Below, piece by piece: positions 5,511 to 12,543 of a stretch of 15,447 nt of DNA. Every line of letters begins with the position of its first letter. Within the stretch, counting starts at the first letter, position 1. The position numbers were made by a program, and so were the translations under genes. The notes below the pieces were generated by a model. It was not told the origin of the DNA. It made no database searches and was given only the letters and a program-made list of their open reading frames with translations. This DNA comes from JBHHWH01 sp046756405 (GTDB lineage Bacteria; Actinomycetota; Acidimicrobiia; Spongiisociales; ZC4RG35), in assembly GCA_046756405.1 (NCBI GenBank), contig JBHHWH010000059.1, forward strand, positions 1 to 15,447, read 5' to 3'.

Positions 5511-6754
5511 GGCTCGATGATCTCGAACCCCGTATAGGGACGCAGCGCCTCCGGGATGCGTACCGAGCCGTCGGGTTGCTGGTGGTTCTCCAGGATGGCG
5601 AGGATGGTCCGCCCCACCGCACAGGCCGTCCCGTTGAGAGTGTGAACCAGGACGTTGCCCTTGTTCGCCCGGTAACGGATCTTCAGTCTCCGGGCCTGGA
5701 AGTCGGTGGTGTTAGAACAGGACATGACCTCCCGGAACCGCTGCTCGCCGGGGAACCAGGCTTCGACGTCGTACTTCTTGGCTGCGGACGCTCCCAGATC
5801 CCCGGCGGCGATGTTCACCACCCGGTACGGGACATCCAACTGACGGACCAGGGCCTCTTCGATCGACAGGAGACGTTCGTGCTCCTCTGGGGACTGGTCG
5901 GGCGTGGTGAAGGCGAACATCTCCACCTTGTCGAACTGGTGGACCCTGAAGATCCCTGCGGTGTCCTTGCCGTAAGTCCCGGCTTCGCGGCGGAAACAGG
6001 TGGAGAACCCGGCGTATCGAGTTGGAAGGTCCTCGGCATTGAGGATCTCGTCGCCGTGGTAGGCGGCCATCGGCACCTCCGAGGTGCCCACCAGGAACAG
6101 TTCGTCCCGGGGTATCGCGTAGACCTGCTCTCTGGCTTCGGGGAAGAAGCCAGTCCCCTCGAGGGCGTGCTCCCGTACCAGGACGGGAGGGATCATCGGA
6201 GTGAAACCCTCTTCCACTAGGTGGTCCATCGCCCAACGGACTAGCGCCAGCTCAAGCATGGCTCCCTTCCCCTTGAGGTACCCGAAGCGACTCCCGGACA
6301 CCTTGGCGGCCCTCTTGGTGTCGATGATGTCGAGGGCTTCGCCCAGGGTGGCGTGGTCGGTGCCCTCGCTTGAAGGATCCCCGAACCGCTTGATCTCAAC
6401 GGCGTCCTCTTCGGTGTAACCATCGGCGGCGTCGGCGGCGACCAGGTTGGGAATCTCGAGCATCCTCACCCGCAGTTCTTCGGCGAGCTGGTCCACTCGG
6501 GTGGTCGCCTCCTTCACCGCGGCAGCCAGTTCCGCCACCTCGTCGATCGCCTGCTGCTTCTCCTCCCCCTCCAGGGAGGCGATGCGGCGACCGGCTTCCT
6601 TCTGGCGGGCCCGTAGCTCCTCGGCCTCACGCAGCGCGGCCCGATGGGCGGCGTCCAACTCGATGATGGCCTCCAAATCGAGGTCCACACCGCGGCGGCG
6701 CAGGGATTCACGGATCAGGTCGGGGTTCTCCCGGAGGAGTTTCGGGTCGATCAT
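5507..6754 (-). CDS. serS: Seryl-tRNA synthetase
   Basis: A 415-residue class II aminoacyl-tRNA synthetase of normal length that charges tRNA-Ser with serine. Residues about 1-100 form the N-terminal coiled-coil arm that grips the long variable arm of tRNA-Ser. The catalytic core shows motif 1 around GFTPMIPPVLV (183-193), the serine-binding TSE at 224-226, motif 2 FRREAG at 254-259 followed by GIFRVHQFDKVE (267-278), and motif 3 around NGTACAVGRTILAILEN (374-390). All key residues look intact. Start ATG at 6754 gives the family's typical MIDPKLLREN. There is no strong ribosome site; a TACCAT hexamer on the minus strand ends 10 bases upstream and may mark a short-leader promoter. The gene overlaps the methyltransferase downstream by 4 bases. 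Two tRNA-Ser genes lie about 3 kb away. Confidence 0.97.
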   Translation of the reverse strand: MIDPKLLRENPDLIRESLRRRGVDLDLEAIIELDAAHRAALREAEELRARQKEAGRRIASLEGEEKQQAIDEVAELAAAVKEATTRVDQLAEELRVRMLEIPNLVAADAADGYTEEDAVEIKRFGDPSSEGTDHATLGEALDIIDTKRAAKVSGSRFGYLKGKGAMLELALVRWAMDHLVEEGFTPMIPPVLVREHALEGTGFFPEAREQVYAIPRDELFLVGTSEVPMAAYHGDEILNAEDLPTRYAGFSTCFRREAGTYGKDTAGIFRVHQFDKVEMFAFTTPDQSPEEHERLLSIEEALVRQLDVPYRVVNIAAGDLGASAAKKYDVEAWFPGEQRFREVMSCSNTTDFQARRLKIRYRANKGNVLVHTLNGTACAVGRTILAILENHQQPDGSVRIPEALRPYTGFEIIEP

Positions 6755-6813
6755 GGGGCGCCAAATGGTAACGGGGTGGGCCGGTGTGCCCCACCACGGC
6801 TTTCTTTATGCGC

Positions 6814-6832
6814 AAAGGTCCAAATCCGGACC
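6814..6832 (-). terminator. Possible weak terminator between the membrane-anchored protein gene and serS
   Basis: On the minus strand GGTCC (6832-6828), a 6-base loop and GGACC (6821-6817) are followed by TTTGCG. The hairpin lies 21 bases after the stop of the upstream gene and 60 bases before serS. The T-run is only three long, so it may instead be a leader structure. Confidence 0.3.
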
Positions 6833-6852
6833 CTGGTGCATTAGGTTCGCGG

Positions 6853-7845
6853 TTAGGTGTTGTTGATGGTGAACTGGACGCGGAGTTGGTTGTCTTCGAC
6901 GTTGAAGTCGTCGCCGGTGAGTACCAGGTTGGCGACCACCTCGTAAACCTCTCCCGGTTTGACCGCCAAACTCTCAAAGTCGACGGTCATCTGCTGCTTA
7001 GGTCGGAGAGTGACGATCGGCGCTTCGAGGCGAATCTGTTCCGGCCCTCCGGTGAGGGTCAGCACCAGCGTCGCTGGATCGCTGACCACGTTCCCGATGT
7101 TGCTCACCACCACTGAGAAGACGATCGATTCCGTAGCCGGCACCACGGCCTGATCGGTGGGATCGATCTCCCACATGGGCTCAGAGACGATCTGGCTGAC
7201 GGCGAGACCGGGGCGCAAGGCCAGGCGGGCGTCGGGAGAGCGTGCCGCGTCGATGAGGATCACCGACAGCGTCACCAGCACCCCCTGACCGGGGCTCACT
7301 ACCACTTCGGGCATGGGCGCCACCGGGTCCGGCAACTCACCGTCTTCCAGGGCCACCACCAGATTCCGGTAAAGCCGATCACCGGCACGCATCTCCGCCA
7401 GGGCCGCGGCCATTTGGTCGACAACTGTCAGACTCCCGGGGGAGTCGGCGGCGGTGAGGACAGCGGAGCTGAACCCGATCACGCCCCTCTGCCAGGCCTC
7501 CAGGGTCTGCTGGTAGAGGGCCCTCACCGGAGCCAGGGTCTCGACGGGGGGTTCATCCGCCACCAAGGAGAGACCACGGTCGATTTCCGTTCTGAGGGTT
7601 TCGATGGCCGCCAGGAACTCGATCCGATCTACTTCCGTCAGACGCGACGCCACGTCGCGGAGAGCCACCGAAGCAGTGGAAAGCTCAGCAGCCTGGCCCC
7701 TGATCTCGTCGAGGTATTCCAGTTCGAGGCGGCGCTCCTCCCCCGCGGCCGAAACAACCAACCCGAGGATGGCAACAAGAACTATTAGAGCCGGCCAGAG
7801 GAGACGGCTCAACGCCTTCCTCCGCCGTGGCGGGTCGAAGATCAC
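6853..7845 (-). CDS. Membrane-anchored protein of unknown function with a C-terminal CARDB-like beta domain
   Basis: A 330-residue protein. After a basic N-terminus (PPRRRK) a single membrane helix spans about residues 14-33, so the rest should lie outside the cytoplasm. Residues about 36-175 are predicted helical and rich in Glu, Ala and Leu, like an extracellular sensor or coiled bundle. Residues about 195-330 look like beta strands of an Ig-like/CARDB domain: FSVVVSNIGN, ATLVLTLTGG, LRPKQQMTVDF and the end FNVEDNQLRVQFTINN. No catalytic motif was found. The longest start, GTG 7845, lies only 2 bases beyond the tRNA-Leu end and has no ribosome site of its own; TTG at 7812 (residue 12) has GGAGGAAGG just upstream and could be the real start. 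Function is unknown; by location it might belong to the wall-growth cluster. Confidence 0.75.
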   Translation of the reverse strand: MIFDPPRRRKALSRLLWPALIVLVAILGLVVSAAGEERRLELEYLDEIRGQAAELSTASVALRDVASRLTEVDRIEFLAAIETLRTEIDRGLSLVADEPPVETLAPVRALYQQTLEAWQRGVIGFSSAVLTAADSPGSLTVVDQMAAALAEMRAGDRLYRNLVVALEDGELPDPVAPMPEVVVSPGQGVLVTLSVILIDAARSPDARLALRPGLAVSQIVSEPMWEIDPTDQAVVPATESIVFSVVVSNIGNVVSDPATLVLTLTGGPEQIRLEAPIVTLRPKQQMTVDFESLAVKPGEVYEVVANLVLTGDDFNVEDNQLRVQFTINNT

Positions 7846-7847
7846 CG

Positions 7848-7931
<84 letters not shown>

Positions 7932-7976
7932 GGTCTGGGGAGAAAGATCGTACCGTCGCCACACTGGTTGCGGTAG

Positions 7977-8013
7977 TCCACATCAGCGGTCGCATGCCCT
8001 TAACCTCACTCCC
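7977..8013 (+). promoter_or_regulatory. Putative leaderless promoter of the fhaA-pknB cluster
   Basis: TCCACA (7977-7982), an 18-base spacer and TAACCT (8001-8006, fitting TANNNT) precede the GTG at 8014 by 7 bases, the spacing expected if transcription starts on the start codon itself. No ribosome site is present. Genes 2-5 of the cluster are all packed tightly, so this is the likely main promoter, divergent from that of tRNA-Leu. Confidence 0.45.
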
Positions 8014-8664
8014 GTGAGCGTGGCGCGCAGCTTCGAGCGCCGACTGGAGCGCCTCCTCGAAGGGGTCTTAGGGAGAGTGTTCTCCGGTCGCATCCACCCG
8101 GTGGAGATCGCCGGGAAGCTGACGCGCGAGGCTGATTTCGCCCGCTTCGAACACCCCACGGGGCCGGCGACCGCCAACGCCTACATTCTCCTCGTCCACC
8201 CCCGAGACCTCAGCGTAGATCCGGGAGATCTGGAACGACATCTCGCCGAGGCCCTAGAAGGCTATGCCGCCGAGGAGGGGCTGCGGCTCGAAGGCCCGGT
8301 CACGGTGAGCATCGAAAGCTCCACGGAGGCGGCTCCCGGGACGGTGCTCTGCCACGTGGAGGTTCAGCCCGGAGACCCCACCCCCTGGGCCAGGCTGGTC
8401 TCGACTCAGGAAAACCTCCCCCTGGGACGTAACCGGGTGTTGGTGGGGCGCTCCCTCGAGGCTGACGTCGTGATTGGCCACGACGACGTAAGCAGAAGAC
8501 ACGCCCTCATCTGGCGGGAGAAGGGCCGGAGCTGGATTCGGGATATGGACTCAGCCAACGGTACCTTCGTCGATGACCGGCAGATTGACGGCCAGCCGAC
8601 TCCGGTCGAATACGGTTCGCTGATCTCTTTCTCCGCGCACCCCTACCGGTTCCTGGAGGCCTGA
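8014..8664 (+). CDS. fhaA: FHA-domain protein FhaA (DUF3662 plus FHA)
   Basis: A 216-residue protein when started at GTG 8014. Residues 1-118 match the DUF3662/FhaA N-terminal domain (SFERRLERLLEGVLGRVF then GRIHPVEIAGKL). Residues about 127-214 form an FHA phosphothreonine-binding domain with GRS at 145-147, SRRH at 160-163 and NGT at 182-184. Mycobacterial FhaA is about 527 residues with a long disordered middle; here the two domains are joined by a few residues. FhaA binds phosphorylated PknB-family substrates and affects wall synthesis at poles and septum. A longer frame reaches back to 7879, but that would overlap the tRNA-Leu gene; the GTG is also placed correctly after the -10 box. The stop overlaps the next start in TGATG. 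Confidence 0.93.
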   Translation: MSVARSFERRLERLLEGVLGRVFSGRIHPVEIAGKLTREADFARFEHPTGPATANAYILLVHPRDLSVDPGDLERHLAEALEGYAAEEGLRLEGPVTVSIESSTEAAPGTVLCHVEVQPGDPTPWARLVSTQENLPLGRNRVLVGRSLEADVVIGHDDVSRRHALIWREKGRSWIRDMDSANGTFVDDRQIDGQPTPVEYGSLISFSAHPYRFLEA

Positions 8665-9074
8665 TGCCCGATGTGATCCTCGCCCTCCTGCGGATCATTT
8701 TCCTCGGCCTCGTCTATCTCTTCGTATGGCAGGTCGCCCGTGCCGTAGGGTCTCATGTGGGTATAACGGTGAAGCGTCGGCGGGCCCACGGCAGCCGGAT
8801 CCTCTTTCTGAGGCCGGACAGTCAGAAGGGGCTCGAGGTGGACGTCAAGGACGTAACGGTGCTGGGACGGTCTCCCGAAGCTGACCTCGTCCTGGATGAC
8901 CCCTACGCTTCCGAATTCCACATGAGACTGGTAGCACGCGAAGACGGGCTCATCCTTCACGACCTGGGGAGTACCAACGGTACTTACGTCAATGGGAGAA
9001 GAGTCACCGCGCCAGTGGCCCTCAGACGAGGCGACAACATCCAGGTGGGTAAGGCGGTGATGGAGGTCCGATGA
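8664..9074 (+). CDS. fhaB: FHA-domain protein FhaB (FipA-like), membrane-anchored
   Basis: A 136-residue protein. One membrane helix at about residues 5-25 is followed by a basic stretch (VKRRR) and a cytoplasmic FHA domain, about 45-136, with GRS at 68-70, SEFH at 83-86 and NGT at 105-107; these are the residues that normally read phosphothreonine. Length and layout match mycobacterial FhaB/FipA, which is phosphorylated by Ser/Thr kinases and links FtsZ with FtsQ under stress. Its ATG overlaps the fhaA stop by one base and its stop overlaps pstP by four, so the three are translated together. Confidence 0.93.
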   Translation: MPDVILALLRIIFLGLVYLFVWQVARAVGSHVGITVKRRRAHGSRILFLRPDSQKGLEVDVKDVTVLGRSPEADLVLDDPYASEFHMRLVAREDGLILHDLGSTNGTYVNGRRVTAPVALRRGDNIQVGKAVMEVR

Positions 9075-9778
9075 GGTATACGTGGGCGACGGCAACCCAT
9101 CAGGGGAAGGTCCGTCAGAACAACGAAGACGCAGTCTTTCCCGAGAGCTCCGGGGAGTCGGCTGGCCCTGCGGTGCTGATGGTCGCTGACGGAATGGGGG
9201 GGCACGTGGCCGGAGAGGTAGCCTCGCGGCTGGCGATAAACGCTGCCGCTTCCGCCGAGGTCGACCCCGCCGATCGGGTCGCGGCGGGAAACCGGGCGAT
9301 CCGGGAACAGGTAGCTGCCGATCCGAGTCTCGAAGGCATGGGCACCACCATGACCCTCGTCTCGCTGGAGTCGGAGGGTCGAGCACGCTTCGCCCATGTT
9401 GGAGACACCCGCGCCTACCTCTATCGCAACGGAGAACTCCGCCAGCTCACCCAGGACCACACCGTCGCCGCGGAATACGTCGCCATGGGAGAGATCTCCC
9501 CGGAGGAGGCCGCCTCCCACCCCCAACGTCACATGCTCACCCGGGCCCTGGGGCTGACCAGGTTCGTGAACATCGACGAATTCGTCATCAACCTCGAGAG
9601 CGGAGACCGGCTGCTGTTGTGCTCCGATGGCCTCAACGAGATGGTCCCCGACGACGCCATCGCCGAGATCCTCTCCGAGGGCTCGCCCGATGAGGTGACC
9701 TGGAAGTTGATCGATCAGGCCAACGCTGCTGGAGGCGTTGACAACGTGACCGTGATCGTGGTCGACGTATCGGACTGA
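9071..9778 (+). CDS. pstP: PP2C-type Ser/Thr protein phosphatase PstP (catalytic domain only)
   Basis: A 235-residue metal-dependent phosphatase that reverses phosphorylation by PknB. All PP2C motifs are seen: RQNNEDA at 15-21, metal-binding DGMGGH at 40-45, GTT at 91-93, HVGDTRAY at 109-116, LTQDHT at 126-131, HMLTRALG at 154-161, LLLCSDGL at 181-188 with Asp186, and DNVTVIVV at 224-231 with Asp224. Mycobacterial PstP is about 514 residues with a membrane helix and an extracellular domain after the catalytic part; both are absent, so this enzyme should be soluble. The ORF ends cleanly and rodA begins 4 bases later, so no fragment has been lost to a frameshift here. The start ATG lies in an ATGA overlap with fhaB. 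Confidence 0.96.
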   Translation: MRYTWATATHQGKVRQNNEDAVFPESSGESAGPAVLMVADGMGGHVAGEVASRLAINAAASAEVDPADRVAAGNRAIREQVAADPSLEGMGTTMTLVSLESEGRARFAHVGDTRAYLYRNGELRQLTQDHTVAAEYVAMGEISPEEAASHPQRHMLTRALGLTRFVNIDEFVINLESGDRLLLCSDGLNEMVPDDAIAEILSEGSPDEVTWKLIDQANAAGGVDNVTVIVVDVSD

Positions 9779-9782
9779 TCCC

Positions 9783-11078
9783 ATGACCCGCAACGCCGAG
9801 GCGGCGACCCTGCTGGCGGCATCGGTACTCGCGGCTTTTGGGGTCACCCTGGTAAACCTGGCCAAGGGTGGGGCCGTGGACGTTCAGACCGGCCTGACCT
9901 TCCTCGTCTTCCTCATCGCCTTCGGCGGCGTGCACTTCGCTGTGCGCACCTGGGCATCCCGAGCCACGCCCCTCCTCCTGCCGCCGGTGGCTGCCCTGAC
10001 TGCCATCGGCTTCATGGAGATCTACCGTCTGAACGCGGGCGAAGCCGGATTGCAGCGCTGGTGGCTGCTGATCGCCGCCGGGCTTGCTGTCCTCGTGCTG
10101 GCACTCCTATCCACGACTTCGGTATCCGTGCTCCGCCGCTACCGGTACGTGATCCTCACCGTGTCAGTGGCCCTCCTGCTTCTTCCCAACCTGCCCTCCG
10201 ATTGGATCCTCCCCCTGAAGGGGCTCGAGCTGAACGGCTCCCGCCTGTGGGTCCGGTTGGATCTGGGATTTCTCTCCATGCAGTTTCAGCCCGCTGAGCT
10301 GGCCAAGCTGGGACTGGTTGCGTTCGTCGCCGCCTACCTCACCGACCACCAACAGGCTCTCCGTGAAGCCCATCGCACTATCGGGCCTCTCCGCATCCCG
10401 GAGCCACGCCAGATCCTTCCCCTCCTTGCCGCGTGGGGGATCAGCGTTGTGATCCTGGTCTGGCAGCGAGACCTGGGCGCTTCCCTGCTCCTTTTCGCCG
10501 GGTTCATCCTCCTCCTCTATGCCGCCACCGCGGCTTCGGGTTATCTGTTCACCGGCGGCCTAATGGCACTCCTGGGCGGGCTGTTCTCTTATCTGGCCTT
10601 CGACCACGTCCAGCGGCGAGTCGTGGCCTGGCTCTCGCCCTTCTCCCGCTATCAGGATGAAGGCTTCCAGATCGCCCAGGGGCTCTTCGCTCTCGGCACG
10701 GGAAGTCTCTCCGGCGCTGGACCGGGGCTCGGCAGGCCCGACCTCATCCCCAACGCCACCACCGATTTCATCTTCGCTGCAATAGCCGAGGAGCTGGGCT
10801 TCGCCGGATCGGTGGCAGTGCTTGCCCTCTATGCCCTGGTGACCGCTGTCGGGCTTGGCATCTCTCTCCGAGCTCGCGACACCTTCACCAAGCTGCTCGC
10901 CGCGGGCCTCACCTTCGTCTTCGCAGTCCAGGTCCTTCTCATCATCGGCGGTGTTCTCCGGCTCTTGCCCCTGACCGGTATCGCCCTCCCCTTCATGTCA
11001 TACGGTGGATCCTCCCTGGTAGGCAACATGATCCTGGTGGCTCTGGCTCTCCGTGTCAGTCACGAGGAGTCCCCATGA
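9783..11078 (+). CDS. rodA: SEDS-family peptidoglycan glycosyltransferase RodA (RodA/FtsW)
   Basis: A 431-residue polytopic membrane protein with about 12 helices that polymerises lipid II into glycan strands. Conserved SEDS segments are present: NGSRLWVRL followed by MQFQPAELAKLGLV after the first helices, FQIAQGLFALGTGSLSGAG in the large loop, TTDFIFAAIAEELGF, and near the C-terminus LPLTGIALPFMSYGGSS. The region between the first helices is longer than in rod-shaped model bacteria, as is usual for actinobacterial RodA. The partner transpeptidase PbpA begins inside its last four bases (ATGA), which fits the RodA-class B PBP complex. FtsW of the division operon is closely related, but position in this cluster supports RodA. 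Confidence 0.95.
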   Translation: MTRNAEAATLLAASVLAAFGVTLVNLAKGGAVDVQTGLTFLVFLIAFGGVHFAVRTWASRATPLLLPPVAALTAIGFMEIYRLNAGEAGLQRWWLLIAAGLAVLVLALLSTTSVSVLRRYRYVILTVSVALLLLPNLPSDWILPLKGLELNGSRLWVRLDLGFLSMQFQPAELAKLGLVAFVAAYLTDHQQALREAHRTIGPLRIPEPRQILPLLAAWGISVVILVWQRDLGASLLLFAGFILLLYAATAASGYLFTGGLMALLGGLFSYLAFDHVQRRVVAWLSPFSRYQDEGFQIAQGLFALGTGSLSGAGPGLGRPDLIPNATTDFIFAAIAEELGFAGSVAVLALYALVTAVGLGISLRARDTFTKLLAAGLTFVFAVQVLLIIGGVLRLLPLTGIALPFMSYGGSSLVGNMILVALALRVSHEESP

Positions 11079-12529
11079 ACGGACCGATCCGCCGTCTCGC
11101 CTTGGGCCTGTTGGCCGGATTCGGGGTGTTGCTCCTGCTCATCAGTTGGTACCAGGTGGTACGCGCCGAACCCTTGAAGAACGACCCGCGCAACCCCCGG
11201 CCGGTCCTCACCGAACGCAGCAAGGAGCGGGGCCTGATAGTCACCATCGATGGCACCGTCGTAGCCCGCTCCATCCCGGAGGCCGACGGACGTTCCTTCA
11301 TGCGGATCTACCCCGAGGGAGAGGCCTTCGTCCATCCGGTGGGGTACGCCTCCTTCCTGGTTGGAGACACCGGCCTCGAGGCGGCTTACGCCTCTCAGCT
11401 CCGCTCCCGCCGCGACCTCACCATCAGCGACATAGTGGCTGCGATCCTCGGCCGCGACCTCCGTCCCAAGAGCATCGAAGTCACCATCGACGCCCGACTC
11501 CAGCGGGCGGCCCTCGGAGCGCTCGGCGATCAGCGCGGAGCTGTGGTGGCCCTGGATCCGTCGACCGGGGCAGTGCTCGCCCTCGTGTCCACGCCCGCAT
11601 TCGATCCCAACCCTCTTCTCGGCTCGAAAGCGGCCGAAAGCTGGGACTCTCTCCTCAACGACCCCAGCCAGCCCCTATTCGACCGGGCCACAAGACAGCT
11701 CTATGCCCCTGGCTCGACGTTCAAAACCGTGGTGATGGCCACCGCCCTCGACACCGGCCTGGCCGGACCAGACACGGAGTTCCCCAACATGAGGGAGTTC
11801 CCCCTGCCGAACTCGACCGCGACAATCTCCAACTTCGGCGGCGGGCTGTGCGGCTCAGGGGAGACTGTCACCTTGCTCACTGCTTTCGTCCGCAGCTGCA
11901 ACACCGTATTCGCCGACCTTGCCATCCGGCTCGGAGCCGAGGAGATCGCCCTTACCGCTGAGGCCCTCGGGTTCAATCAAGAACTGGAGTTCGCCTGGAG
12001 CGTGCCCGAAGCCGTCTGGGCCACTGGGGCCCTGGTCGAAGACCCGGCTGCTCTGGCTCAGAGCGGGATCGGGGAACGCGACGTGAGGGCCACACCGTTG
12101 CATATGGCAATGGTTGCCGCAGCGGTGGCCAACAACGGTGTCGTCGCCAACCCCTACCTGGTGCAGAGGGTCTTCGACGCCGACGGCCAGACGATCGAAT
12201 CCACCGATCCCACCGAGATCGGCCGGGCCATGGCGTCCGAAACCGCCACGGTGCTCGCCGAGATGATGGAGCGTGTCGTCACCGAAGGGACCGGCCGGCT
12301 GGCGGCTGTCCCCGGAGTGAGGGTCGCCGGCAAGACGGGCACGGCAACCGGGCGGGGCAGCTTCTCCAACGTCTGGTTCATCGGTTTTGCTCCGGTGGAG
12401 AGCCCCACGATCGCTCTGGCTGTATTCGTCGAAGGCAGCCCCATCTCGGGTGAGTCTGCGACGGGCGGCTCGGTGGCAGCGCCCATAGCCGCCGACATCA
12501 TCTCCGCCTGGCTGGAGACTCAGCCGTGA
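11075..12529 (+). CDS. pbpA: Class B penicillin-binding protein, D,D-transpeptidase PbpA
   Basis: A 484-residue protein with an N-terminal membrane helix (about 7-26), a dimerisation/pedestal region, and a transpeptidase domain from about 150. Active-site motifs: STFK with nucleophile Ser214 and Lys217, SCN at 274-276, and KTGT at 420-423. It cross-links peptidoglycan stems and is the target of beta-lactams. Size and order match mycobacterial PbpA (about 491 residues), which is itself a PknB substrate. It overlaps rodA by 4 bases, and 14 bases separate its stop from the pknB start. The pedestal region is short, as in other actinobacterial PbpA proteins. Confidence 0.96.
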   Translation: MNGPIRRLALGLLAGFGVLLLLISWYQVVRAEPLKNDPRNPRPVLTERSKERGLIVTIDGTVVARSIPEADGRSFMRIYPEGEAFVHPVGYASFLVGDTGLEAAYASQLRSRRDLTISDIVAAILGRDLRPKSIEVTIDARLQRAALGALGDQRGAVVALDPSTGAVLALVSTPAFDPNPLLGSKAAESWDSLLNDPSQPLFDRATRQLYAPGSTFKTVVMATALDTGLAGPDTEFPNMREFPLPNSTATISNFGGGLCGSGETVTLLTAFVRSCNTVFADLAIRLGAEEIALTAEALGFNQELEFAWSVPEAVWATGALVEDPAALAQSGIGERDVRATPLHMAMVAAAVANNGVVANPYLVQRVFDADGQTIESTDPTEIGRAMASETATVLAEMMERVVTEGTGRLAAVPGVRVAGKTGTATGRGSFSNVWFIGFAPVESPTIALAVFVEGSPISGESATGGSVAAPIAADIISAWLETQP

Positions 12530-12543
12530 GAACCTAGAATCCC

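Noticed and set aside
6755..6852. T-box riboswitch upstream of serS
   Set aside because: The spacer is about 100 bases, has no recognisable T-box sequence or specifier loop, and actinobacterial T-boxes are mainly known upstream of ileS.
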